DNA from: Coleofasciculus sp. FACHB-T130
Lineage (GTDB): Bacteria; Cyanobacteriota; Cyanobacteriia; Cyanobacteriales; FACHB-T130
Reading direction: 5' to 3'
Assembly (NCBI RefSeq): GCF_014695375.1
Contig: NZ_JACJOG010000056.1
Location: 111,335-175,334 of the forward strand
DNA length: 64,000 nucleotides
Positions 19,292-27,466 of the stretch are shown here, in pieces; the first letter of the stretch is position 1; every line of letters starts with the position of its first letter. The notes under the pieces were generated by a model. The model saw nothing but the letters and a program-made list of their open reading frames with translations. It had not been told where the DNA came from and ran no database searches. The position numbers and the translations under genes are program-made.

Positions 19292-21274
19292 ATGGATCAG
19301 GGTCAAGATTTAAAATTAAAAGAGAAAATACTGGTAGTAGACGATACTCCAGCAAATGTTAGTTTGTTAACTAAAATTTTGTCAAATCATGGATATAAAG
19401 TGCGTGTTGCTCTGAGTGGTAAGCTAGCGCTGCAATCAGTTCAGGCAAGCCCTGCCGATTTGATTTTGCTCGATATCAAAATGCCGGATATGGATGGGTA
19501 TGAAGTTTGCCGACAGTTGAAAGCCTCAGAGCAAACCTGTAGTATCCCAGTTATTTTCATCAGTGCTTTAGATGCAACCTTTGATAAGGTGAATGCTTTT
19601 ACATTAGGGGCAGTAGATTACGTCACCAAACCGATTGAGCCGATTGAGGTTTTAGTACGAATTGAACATCAATTACGGCTGCGTCGGTTTCAGTTACAGA
19701 TGCAAACTCAGAATACACAATTACAACTTTTACTGACTACAACTCAAGCAATTAGTTCTGCTGCTGATGTAGAAGAAGCATTAGAAGTCATTTTAATCAA
19801 TCTTTGTCAAAATCTCGGTTGGGATATTGGGGAAGTATGGATGCCTTCCTCGAAGGGGACTGTACTTGAATATTGTCGATGTTGGTACCAGGATATCCGT
19901 TTTGATGAATTTCGACGCCAGAGTGAGGCGTTTCGTTTTTCTCTTGGGGAGGGATTGCCAGGACGAGTGTGGCTGTCCCAACAAGTGGAATGGATCGCAG
20001 ACATAACGCAGGAGAACTCGACCCTTTTTTTGCGGAGTCAAATTGCCAAGCAAGCGGGACTTAAAGGAGTCTTAGGAATTCCAATCGCCTTCGACCATCA
20101 AGTGTTGGCAGTTTTGATATTTTTTCATGAGCAGGAAATCACGCCGGATGAGCGATCGCTCCAACTCGTCAATGCAGTCGCGACCCAATTAGGCTCAATG
20201 ATTCAGCGCAAGAAAGCAGAGGAAGTGTTGCGACAACAAGCAGCACGGGAACGGCTAATTGCTGAAGTTACTCAACAAATTCGCCAATCGCTGAATTTAG
20301 ACGAGATTCTGGATGCGACAGTCAACAGCATTCGACAGTGTTTGCTTTCGGATCGGGTAGCTATCTACCAGTTCGCCGCTAACAATAACGGCACCTTTGT
20401 AGCAGAATCAGTTGGTAAAAACTACCCTCACATGTTAGGACAGACTGTGAATCCATCCTGGATTCAAGAAGGTTTTAGCACTTTTTTTCAGGGATTCCCA
20501 ATCGTTTTGGACAATATTGAAAAGTTTAATTTTACAGGTGATGGGATTGAGTTTTTCCAACGCTATCAGGTCAAAGCTGTTGTAGCAATGCCGGTTTTGA
20601 AAGAAGAACGTCTGTGGGGGTTACTGATTGCTCACCAGTGTGCTGCTCCTCGTGACTGGCAGCCATTTGAAGTGGATTTGTTGTCTCAGTTGGCAAATCA
20701 GGTAGCGATCGCAATTCATCAATCCCAACTCTACCAATATGTGCAGTCTGCCAATCGGGAACTCCGGCAACTCGCTAACCTAGACGGCTTAACTCAGATT
20801 GCGAATCGTCGCCGATTTGATGAGTGTCTGAATACTGACTGGAAGCGACTAAGACGGGAACAAGCACCGCTGTCTTTGATTTTGTTAGATGTGGATTTTT
20901 TCAAACGCTACAACGATGCTTACGGTCATCTGGCAGGGGATGATTGTTTGCGGCAGGTGGCTGGTGCGATTAAAAGTGTTGTCCGTCGTCCAGCGGATTT
21001 AGTGGCGCGATATGGTGGAGAAGAATTTGCCGTAATTCTTCCCAATACTGATATTGAAGGAGCGGTTTTCGTAGCAGAGGCGATTCGACAGGCAGTCAGT
21101 AACTTGGCGCTTCCCCACAGTCAGTCTAAAGTGTGCGGCTATGTAACCGTCAGTTTAGGCGTGGCGAGTAGTGTACCCAATTTAGAACTGTTGCCGCAAC
21201 ATATAATTAATGCGGCTGATGCGGCACTTTATGCAGCCAAAAAAGAGGGGCGCGATCGCGTAGCGCGAGTGTAA
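19292..21274 (+). CDS. REC-GAF-GAF-GGDEF diguanylate cyclase
   Basis: A 660-residue protein with a receiver (about 10-128, Asp in LILLDIKMP), a first GAF (about 145-310), a second GAF (about 325-475) and a GGDEF domain (about 490-655) with an active GGEEF signature. It should make c-di-GMP from GTP. The second GAF resembles cyanobacteriochrome GAFs (YQVKAVVAMPV, LWGLLIAHQC) but has neither the DXCF Cys nor the Cys-His pair, so covalent bilin binding is not expected. It follows the cyclase gene by 15 bp, so one operon pairs a phosphorylation source with cAMP and c-di-GMP outputs. Confidence 0.92.
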   Translation: MDQGQDLKLKEKILVVDDTPANVSLLTKILSNHGYKVRVALSGKLALQSVQASPADLILLDIKMPDMDGYEVCRQLKASEQTCSIPVIFISALDATFDKVNAFTLGAVDYVTKPIEPIEVLVRIEHQLRLRRFQLQMQTQNTQLQLLLTTTQAISSAADVEEALEVILINLCQNLGWDIGEVWMPSSKGTVLEYCRCWYQDIRFDEFRRQSEAFRFSLGEGLPGRVWLSQQVEWIADITQENSTLFLRSQIAKQAGLKGVLGIPIAFDHQVLAVLIFFHEQEITPDERSLQLVNAVATQLGSMIQRKKAEEVLRQQAARERLIAEVTQQIRQSLNLDEILDATVNSIRQCLLSDRVAIYQFAANNNGTFVAESVGKNYPHMLGQTVNPSWIQEGFSTFFQGFPIVLDNIEKFNFTGDGIEFFQRYQVKAVVAMPVLKEERLWGLLIAHQCAAPRDWQPFEVDLLSQLANQVAIAIHQSQLYQYVQSANRELRQLANLDGLTQIANRRRFDECLNTDWKRLRREQAPLSLILLDVDFFKRYNDAYGHLAGDDCLRQVAGAIKSVVRRPADLVARYGGEEFAVILPNTDIEGAVFVAEAIRQAVSNLALPHSQSKVCGYVTVSLGVASSVPNLELLPQHIINAADAALYAAKKEGRDRVARV

Positions 21275-21333
21275 GCACTCGGTTTTTCCTTTCTTTGTAT
21301 GCAACTCCTGACTCAAAATCTCTAGAGAAGATG

Positions 21334-22881
21334 TCAGCGAAAACAATTGTTCTGAGAGGCTTTTTCTAGTTCGACGAGTAATTCTTCCTCAAGGGGTGCG
21401 ATCGCTAACAGAGGATGTTTCAAGTCTCCCCATTTCTTGCCAGCTCGCATCCCATACAGGGTGAGAATTTCCGGGATTTGTCTTGAGACCAGCACCCGCG
21501 CTGGAGCCAGCTGTCCTAAAAGTCGAGCTTGTCGATACTGGTGCGATCGCATCAAAGCATCATCTAATCGTTGCGCGATCGCATCGGGTGATTCTTTGGC
21601 AGTGTCGAGCAAAAGAATATAACGATCCACCGGCTTTCTGACAGGCACCAAACTCTTGAAAAACGTTTTTTCTAGCGCCAAATCCTCAATGACAGAACGC
21701 ACGAATTCAGAATGCAGCTTCTCACCCACGAGATCGCTTGTCGCCTGATTTCTCCCCAAAAATTCCAGACACGGCGTTCCTTGATAAAAGTGGCTGACGC
21801 GCACGCGATCGCCAATTCGGTAGCGATATAATCCCCCTTTCTGAGAAATAATTATCTCGTAGTCAATCCCCGCCACAATCTCGTGGAGTCGGTGGATTTT
21901 CCCCTCTCCATCCTCAAACTCAAAGAACACCTGATCGAGCATCGGGACGCATCCCTTTGCCTCAATTAGGGGAATCGTCATCGGTGCTTCGGTGGCGAGG
22001 AGTCCTTTTCCCTGCACCATGACACCCGGAAACAGCGATCGCAAAAATCCTGCACCATCCGCAGCATTCGCGCTATCCCAGCAGGAAATAAGCTTCAATT
22101 CTTGCCAAAGCAGCTTCCACGGAATCTCTGGCTCCAAGAGGAGTTTAGAGCGCTTTGCTGACATTTTGTTTTTGAGTTCTTTCCACAGTCGTACTCGATG
22201 CGTCTGGATGTAGTCGAGTTGTACGCGAAGGAAACTTGGACTCCAAATCGAGATAACTTCCAGATTTTCTTCGAGTAGGAGCGCGTGGGCAAGTTTCTCC
22301 TTGAATTCCTCTGCATTGCGAAGGCGATTCAATCCGGGAGGAGAAACCAGAAAAGGACGAAGAAATAACATTAACCATTCGTCCAGATACTCCGAATCAT
22401 CCTCCAATCCGACGGGAATGCTATTTGGGCTTGCAGTATCAAGCCGGGGAGAGATGCAGAAGTATATCTTACCCGTAGAAAATCCTGGGCCATGCTGAAT
22501 CAGATCATGTGCCCAAACACAGAACATCTGGTTAAAGGTAGCTCGAAGAGATTTGGTGTAAGGAATGGATTTTGCCGAGCCACTACTTCCGGAAGTCTTT
22601 TCGTAAAAGAGAATCGATTCTGGTGTCAAGATTGGCTGCTGGGTTGTTTTTTGCCGCTCGATCCACTCTTTGAGATCGTCGTAGTTAACAATCGGAATGC
22701 GATGCCAATCTGCAACCGATCGGATACCTAAAAATTTGCCATATTCACTCTTGGCAAGATTGTCTACAATTTCCTCTTGAACGGATTGCTGCGTTCTTTC
22801 AGGATTTTCTAGTGCTTGCAAGAAGCCCTTGGCGTAGGGGGAAAGAAGTTGTCCGAAAAGCTTGACAATAGGGCGCATCAT
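21334..22881 (-). CDS. GH3-family acyl-adenylating / acyl-amido synthetase-like protein
   Basis: About 515 residues. The ATP-binding signature SGSSGSAKSIPYT and the block YRIGDRVRVSHF place it in the GH3 branch of adenylate-forming enzymes. Plant GH3 enzymes conjugate amino acids to carboxylates via an acyl-AMP; bacterial members are mostly uncharacterised. An in-frame GTG at 22917 extends the frame, but it lies inside a dispersed hairpin repeat. The ATG pair at 22876-22881 is the better start. It is the most distal minus-strand gene of the oxidative cluster and is convergent with the GGDEF gene. Activation or amidation of a carboxylic acid intermediate is an inference. Confidence 0.82.
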   Translation of the reverse strand: MMRPIVKLFGQLLSPYAKGFLQALENPERTQQSVQEEIVDNLAKSEYGKFLGIRSVADWHRIPIVNYDDLKEWIERQKTTQQPILTPESILFYEKTSGSSGSAKSIPYTKSLRATFNQMFCVWAHDLIQHGPGFSTGKIYFCISPRLDTASPNSIPVGLEDDSEYLDEWLMLFLRPFLVSPPGLNRLRNAEEFKEKLAHALLLEENLEVISIWSPSFLRVQLDYIQTHRVRLWKELKNKMSAKRSKLLLEPEIPWKLLWQELKLISCWDSANAADGAGFLRSLFPGVMVQGKGLLATEAPMTIPLIEAKGCVPMLDQVFFEFEDGEGKIHRLHEIVAGIDYEIIISQKGGLYRYRIGDRVRVSHFYQGTPCLEFLGRNQATSDLVGEKLHSEFVRSVIEDLALEKTFFKSLVPVRKPVDRYILLLDTAKESPDAIAQRLDDALMRSHQYRQARLLGQLAPARVLVSRQIPEILTLYGMRAGKKWGDLKHPLLAIAPLEEELLVELEKASQNNCFR

Positions 22882-22908
22882 ATCAAATTTGTTTGGGGGA
22901 TTAATTTG

Positions 22909-22953
22909 GAACCTCACCCCCAGCCCCTCTCCGTTGACGGAGAGGGGAGCCGG
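22909..22953. repeat. Dispersed hairpin repeat
   Basis: CCCCTCTCCGT (22924-22934) pairs perfectly with ACGGAGAGGGG (22937-22947), preceded by GAACCTCACCCCCAG. Related copies lie at 24486, 24655 and 33800. It lies between GH3 and the acyltransferase-like gene. Confidence 0.8.
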
Positions 22954-23022
22954 AAGTCAAGAGGGGCTTCGGGAGTCAAAAAGGGAGCCGGAGGCGGTGT
23001 GTTCGTTGTCTCAGGTTGGATA

Positions 23023-23631
23023 TCACTTGAATTTCTTGTTGGGATAAATGTGGGTCGCAACCGGAACGTAGGTTCCTTCCTCAACTACAACTCCGGGGCC
23101 AATGTGATTCCAGGCTCCTAGGAAGACATTGCTGCCGATTTTCACTTTTTTGACATACAGCATCAAGTCCTGTTTTCTAGGTTTGATGATGTGGGGGTAG
23201 ATGCCTACTCCGTGACCGAAAACTGCGCGATCGCCTACCTCAATCAGTCCGCGATCGGCAATTTCTAACTGTGGCGTCCAGTAAACGCTTTTACCAATCT
23301 TGGCTCCCCACAGTCTCAGCCATAGAGAAAAAGCACCGGGAATCAGGCGTAGCAGAGTTTCCAGCGCTGGAAACGCAATGTAGATAACTTGGATTTGGTG
23401 ACTTCCCCACCAGGGTGAATACTCTTTGCTGCCTAGATAGCTGATCCCTTCCTTGACTGGGTAAAAACGCTCGTGGAGGCGATACACCAACAGGGGAAAC
23501 CCGTACAGAGAAAGGAAAAGAGCCGAGATGCTGAAGATTCCTGGAAAGAAGCAGATCCCCAGAAAAGACGCGATCGCAATCAGGATAACTAAGGCGGGAA
23601 AACAGGAGAGGATTGTGCCGAGGAAAGTCAT
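23023..23631 (-). CDS. Membrane-anchored left-handed beta-helix acyltransferase-like protein
   Basis: 202 residues. Two hydrophobic N-terminal segments (about 5-30 and 33-52) are followed by a soluble part with hexapeptide-like turns (RLWGAKIGKSVYW, IGSNVFLGAWNHIGPGVVVE) typical of the left-handed beta-helix acyltransferase superfamily. No conserved His of the usual acetyltransferases could be assigned with confidence. The ATG at 23631 opens the frame cleanly. It is on the same strand as the GH3 gene and 59 bp after the sterol-desaturase-family gene. An acyl-transfer role in the cluster is inferred. Confidence 0.7.
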   Translation of the reverse strand: MTFLGTILSCFPALVILIAIASFLGICFFPGIFSISALFLSLYGFPLLVYRLHERFYPVKEGISYLGSKEYSPWWGSHQIQVIYIAFPALETLLRLIPGAFSLWLRLWGAKIGKSVYWTPQLEIADRGLIEVGDRAVFGHGVGIYPHIIKPRKQDLMLYVKKVKIGSNVFLGAWNHIGPGVVVEEGTYVPVATHIYPNKKFK

Positions 23632-23690
23632 AGTGAAATTAAAAATGCTTGCATTAAAAATGAAGAAACCAATTTTTTAATTTTTAGTTG

Positions 23691-24422
23691 CTAATTCTTC
23701 CAAGGCCACAGTAGCTTCTGAGTTAAGGTGAGGTTGATTTTGACCCCCAAAGAATCCGGTACGCGATCGCTTTTGTAATACGTTCCGTGCATCCAATCCC
23801 AAAGCTTAAAGTTGGCTCCGTAATTGCCACAAACTGAGCTACTCGCATGGTGCCAAGCATGATCTTGAGGTAGTATCAGCAAAGTCGATAACCAGCGATA
23901 CAGCGAAGAGTTTGGTGTTGGAGTTATGGTGCTGTGACGCCACAAGTCTAAAGCTGAGCTAAGACTGACACCGGCGATGTACCATGTGGGATCTTGCAGC
24001 AGATAAATAAATAGAGCGTGAACCCATAAGTAGACGATCAAAAAGCTCGTCCACAGAGTATTTCTAGAAGTAGACAAGACATTCATTTCGGTGCTGGTAT
24101 GATGAACCGCGTGGAGAGACCAGAGCCACCGATTATGTAGCAAGCGATGGTTCCAGTAGTAGATGTAATCCACAAACACGAAGCTCAGCAAGAATGCCGC
24201 GACTGGAGGCAGAGCAAGCAAGGCGCGATCGCTGGGTAGAAGATAGTGGTACAGATGGTAAACTACTGTGAGCTGAAGAATTGGGATGAGAACACCCTGA
24301 AAAAACAGACCAACAGCATCTAAAATCCAGTCCTCATAGGTTCTCATTCGCAAGGCGGTAAAACTGCGCTGATTCGCCACAGTCAGCGTCATTAAGACCG
24401 CAAAAGTCAAGAATACTCCCAT
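23691..24422 (-). CDS. Sterol desaturase / fatty acid hydroxylase family diiron protein
   Basis: A 243-residue integral membrane protein with about four hydrophobic segments and the three His clusters of the family: HRLLH (92-96), HAVHH (104-108) and a C-terminal HAWHH near residue 186. These ligate a diiron centre that hydroxylates or desaturates lipid or sterol-like substrates. The substrate is unknown. It lies in the minus-strand oxidative cluster, separated from the upstream Rieske gene by a 358-bp spacer holding two hairpin repeats, which may mark a transcriptional break. Confidence 0.88.
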   Translation of the reverse strand: MGVFLTFAVLMTLTVANQRSFTALRMRTYEDWILDAVGLFFQGVLIPILQLTVVYHLYHYLLPSDRALLALPPVAAFLLSFVFVDYIYYWNHRLLHNRWLWSLHAVHHTSTEMNVLSTSRNTLWTSFLIVYLWVHALFIYLLQDPTWYIAGVSLSSALDLWRHSTITPTPNSSLYRWLSTLLILPQDHAWHHASSSVCGNYGANFKLWDWMHGTYYKSDRVPDSLGVKINLTLTQKLLWPWKN

Positions 24423-24485
24423 CGCTAATCACTCAATTTAGGGAATGTTGCCTGATATTGAATTCGTTTGAATCTTCATTATTTA

Positions 24486-24546
24486 GAACCTCACCCCCAA
24501 CCCCTTTCCGTTAACGGAGAGGGGTACCGGAGGCGGGGTGAGGTTC
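24486..24546. repeat. Nested inverted repeat (dispersed hairpin family)
   Basis: An outer stem, GAACCTCACCCC (24486-24497) with GGGGTGAGGTTC (24535-24546), encloses an inner near-palindrome CCCCTTTCCGTT/AACGGAGAGGGG centred on TTAA. The unit is related to the repeats at 22909, 24655 and 33800. Confidence 0.85.
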
Positions 24547-24654
24547 TTCGACGAATTTGAGATGACTTCCGAAAAAACGCGATCGCTCTCTTATAGTTCC
24601 CAATCCAAAATTCAAAATCGGATTGGGAGCATCTCAATTGTGAAAATTTGCACA

Positions 24655-24733
24655 GAACCCCCCTTATCTCCCATTAACGGAGGGAAGTACGATCTCTCCC
24701 TTCCCGTTAACGGGGTGGGTTGGGGTGGGGTTC
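24655..24733. repeat. Dispersed hairpin repeat, third copy
   Basis: Terminal GAACCCC (24655-24661) and GGGGTTC (24727-24733) enclose two GTTAACGG-like cores. It is degenerate compared with the copy at 24486. It lies between a Rieske oxygenase gene and the sterol-desaturase-family gene. Confidence 0.7.
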
Positions 24734-24780
24734 CGGATGCCAAGTGATGTTTTTACAAGCATTGATATACTTCCACCGAA

Positions 24781-25803
24781 TTAAACCCAGAAGGTTACTT
24801 GAACAGACTTATCCAAGAGAGTTCTAGGATCTTCTCCTGCTTCAATCTTGCTCCGAATCGATTCAACTAGGACGTGGATTGTGTCAGCTGGCGTATTGGC
24901 AAACTGGGTGCCGTACTTTTCGATTACCTCTTGCTGAATACCAAGCGCTTCCACATCCTGACGGATAATATATTGGGCAGTCCAGCGAACAAACGGACGC
25001 GCAATCTTGTTCCAAATGCCGTAGTTAAAAGTGACGTCGGTATAGACGAGAGTAGAGTCCTCCGCTTCCGGAATCGATTGGCTAGTAATAAAAAGCCTTC
25101 TTTTCGGTGCCATATCGTATTCCACGCTGGTAACGTTTGGCATATGAAAGCTATCTGTGTGCCGGATCTCGTAACCTTTCCGATTTAGAAAGCGGGTATA
25201 CCAGCCGAGATTTGTCGTTTCGTTGCGGTATTCTGCGAAAACTGAGCCGTCTCGCCTCTCTACCATCATTTCCAGCTTTTGCTTGCGAGAGGTGCGAAAT
25301 ACCCCAGGGTGAACCGAGGCGGTGTGAGGAATATCGATAAAATTTTCCGCACAGTTGGTAACGTTGTTCCGAAAACGGTTAATAACCCGTACCGTCTCCC
25401 ATCCAGGCTTTCCGTAGTAAGGCATTTGAAAAGGCTCAAACTCCTCACTCGGCTTTTGTGCCAGCCTCACATAGACGTATCCATCCTGCTCTCTAGTGTC
25501 ATAATGCTGAGTGCGACGAGCATGAGTCACCTTAAAATCTTCTCCCTCTGCGGGGACAGCGACTACCTTCCCAGTTTTGTCGTAAACCCAGCCGTGGTAG
25601 GGACATTGGAGCATTCCCTGACAGACTTTTCCTTTAGAGAGACGGCTATTTCTGTGCATACAGCGATCGCGCAATGCCACTGGTTTTCCGTCATCTCCTC
25701 GAAAAACTGCCAGCCATTCCCCCAAAACCGTGCGTTCTAGCACAGTATTCGGCTTTAGTTGTTCGCTGAGTGCCACAACATACCAGAAATCTTCAAATTT
25801 CAC
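24781..25803 (-). CDS. Rieske non-haem iron oxygenase (VanA-like), oxygenase 1
   Basis: A 340-residue ring-hydroxylating-type oxygenase. The Rieske 2Fe-2S ligands are Cys48/His50 and Cys67/His70 (CMH and CPYHGW). The mononuclear iron motif is in the middle: ENFIDIPHTASVH supplies Asn, Asp, His and His in the normal spacing. The architecture resembles vanillate O-demethylase type oxygenases, which hydroxylate or demethylate aromatic and other small molecules. It lies 55 bp downstream of a ferredoxin gene that could supply its electrons. It is one of three such enzymes within 7 kb. Substrate unknown. Confidence 0.9.
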   Translation of the reverse strand: MKFEDFWYVVALSEQLKPNTVLERTVLGEWLAVFRGDDGKPVALRDRCMHRNSRLSKGKVCQGMLQCPYHGWVYDKTGKVVAVPAEGEDFKVTHARRTQHYDTREQDGYVYVRLAQKPSEEFEPFQMPYYGKPGWETVRVINRFRNNVTNCAENFIDIPHTASVHPGVFRTSRKQKLEMMVERRDGSVFAEYRNETTNLGWYTRFLNRKGYEIRHTDSFHMPNVTSVEYDMAPKRRLFITSQSIPEAEDSTLVYTDVTFNYGIWNKIARPFVRWTAQYIIRQDVEALGIQQEVIEKYGTQFANTPADTIHVLVESIRSKIEAGEDPRTLLDKSVQVTFWV

Positions 25804-25858
25804 TAATCCTCCACAATAAATTAAAAATTAACAATAAGAAATAGAAGATTTTTTGGCT

Positions 25859-26158
25859 TCATTCTTTATTATCAAAAGCAAAGATTTCAAGGTCACTGCT
25901 GAGATCCAACTGACAAGCCAACCTTACTTGATTATTTCCTGGCGCTAGAGTTTCCAACACCTCCTTTTCATCTTCACTTGGAGCAGGAATCTTCCCTTTT
26001 ATAACTACAAGGCACGTCCCACAAATCCCGGTACGACATCCAAAGAGTACCGGAGAATTTTGCACCGTCAGATGCTCCGAAAGATTAGAGTGCTTCTCCA
26101 AGGTTAGGGGAGAATAATCTGTCCCTGGAAAGCGGATGATACAGCATTGCTCATTCAT
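25859..26158 (-). CDS. Plant-type [2Fe-2S] ferredoxin
   Basis: A 99-residue protein with the plant-type cluster ligands C-x4-C-x2-C (GCRTGICGTC) and a distal Cys in RLACQL. It probably passes electrons to the Rieske oxygenases on either side (24781 and 26317). No dedicated ferredoxin reductase gene is in the cluster, so the electrons presumably come from a host reductase or photosystem I (inference). It is separated from the next upstream gene by about 160 bp that carries a dispersed repeat. Confidence 0.9.
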   Translation of the reverse strand: MNEQCCIIRFPGTDYSPLTLEKHSNLSEHLTVQNSPVLFGCRTGICGTCLVVIKGKIPAPSEDEKEVLETLAPGNNQVRLACQLDLSSDLEIFAFDNKE

Positions 26159-26222
26159 ATTTAATTCAAAATTTGGGATTAAAGCTTAATTTGATAACAA
26201 TAAAAATAATAACTAACCTCTT

Positions 26223-26271
26223 CTTTCTCTTCTTCTTCCTTCGCGTACTTCGCGTCCTTGGCGGTTCGTAA
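26223..26271. repeat. Dispersed repeat ending CTTCGCGTCCTTGGCGGTTC
   Basis: A pyrimidine-rich run is followed by TTCGCGTACTTCGCG and CCTTGGCGGTTCG. A related copy is at 32171-32208 and a weaker one near 7455-7480. It appears noncoding. Confidence 0.6.
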
Positions 26272-26316
26272 ACAAAATGTTGTTGTAGCTAACAAAGTTA
26301 CTATATTTAAAACCGT

Positions 26317-27366
26317 TTATTTTGTAATATTAAAATCTTTAGACCATAGAGAAACTTTAAGTTGATTCACATAATGCATATACTTAACCAATGGCGTATC
26401 AATACTCAGAAGTGCGTTGGGATTATAACGAATATTGTCATAAATTTGCCCATCTTCCCCTTTCAAGGCATAGTATGCTAGACGTGTGAATAAGAGTAAT
26501 AGTTGCGTCACCAACCACCCAAACATTCCTTTTCTTTTCTCTGCTACATAAATCGGTTGAATGCGGGTTCTTCCAGGCGCAACTGGAGTATAGGCATAGA
26601 TCATGTGCAGTGAAGGAAAAAGCCGAACATTCTTCATCATCGTCAAAAGTCCGATGCAGCCATCGGCATATCTCATAGAATACTCATAAGTATCGCCGAC
26701 AATTTTTCGTCCCAGCCGTTCTCTCCGAGTCGTTTTAGGAAACTCCCCTTGAAGGGTAAAATCTATCACATTGCCAGATTGATTCTGATGCAAGGATAGA
26801 TTCATATTGATATCTACTTTGTGAACAGTTTGTAAATGTTGAGCATCAATGCCATTCATCATACAAATGTGATGATGACAATTCCGCTCAAATGCTTTGT
26901 CGTATACTGTTACAATTGACTTGCCTTTAAGTTCATCAAATTCTGCTACACCTTCTGGTGCTTTTGAATCTGGATACACCCAAATCAAACCGTATTTTTC
27001 ATCAGTAGCATAAGATTGAAGGCGAGCTTTTTCAGGAATCGCCGATTGACAGGGAATATCTTGGCAATTGCCTTCTCCATCGAACGCCCAATGATGAAAG
27101 AAACAGCGCATGAGATTTCCATCAACGCGCCCAATTCCTAAATCGGTTCCCAGGTGAGGACAATAAGCATCTAAAGCGCGAACTTTCCCATTTTGTCCGC
27201 GAAAGACAACAATTTTTTGTCCGCATATTTCCAAGGATGTTGCTTTGCCTTGAGGAAGTTCTCGGCTAGGGCAAGCAATATACCAGCCTTTGGCAACAAC
27301 ATCCCAATTGTTAAATATTTTCATTTTCAAAAGGGGTTGCGTGTTTAGATTTTGAGACTCGTTCAT
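26317..27366 (-). CDS. Rieske non-haem iron oxygenase, oxygenase 2
   Basis: About 349 residues. The Rieske ligands are in CPHLGTDLGIGRV and CFFHHW, and the mononuclear iron triad is in NGIDAQHLQTVH. The CPHLG form and overall length resemble the DAF-36/Neverland and KshA-like branch, which acts on steroid-like substrates, but this is only resemblance. A TTG at 27402 opens a longer frame. The ATG at 27366 is preferred, and a further in-frame ATG starts MKIFNNWD. A sterol-desaturase-family gene nearby is consistent with a lipid-like substrate, but that is not proof. Confidence 0.88.
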   Translation of the reverse strand: MNESQNLNTQPLLKMKIFNNWDVVAKGWYIACPSRELPQGKATSLEICGQKIVVFRGQNGKVRALDAYCPHLGTDLGIGRVDGNLMRCFFHHWAFDGEGNCQDIPCQSAIPEKARLQSYATDEKYGLIWVYPDSKAPEGVAEFDELKGKSIVTVYDKAFERNCHHHICMMNGIDAQHLQTVHKVDINMNLSLHQNQSGNVIDFTLQGEFPKTTRRERLGRKIVGDTYEYSMRYADGCIGLLTMMKNVRLFPSLHMIYAYTPVAPGRTRIQPIYVAEKRKGMFGWLVTQLLLLFTRLAYYALKGEDGQIYDNIRYNPNALLSIDTPLVKYMHYVNQLKVSLWSKDFNITK

Positions 27367-27431
27367 ATGAAAAAGTAGGAAATATGCACGGTTATTTGTC
27401 AAGTCAGTAATGGGTAAAATTTTTCATAAGC

Positions 27432-27466
27432 CCAATTACCAATTACCAATTACCAATTACCAATTG
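27432..27466. repeat. Heptameric short tandem repeat (CCAATTA)5
   Basis: Five adjacent units, the last degenerate (CCAATTG). On the minus strand the repeat forms the final codons and TAA stop (27450-27452) of the diiron gene, and then continues into the spacer. Confidence 0.92.

Noticed and set aside
22882..22917. GTG start of the GH3 gene
   Set aside because: It falls within a dispersed hairpin repeat; the ATG pair at 22876-22881 is more likely.
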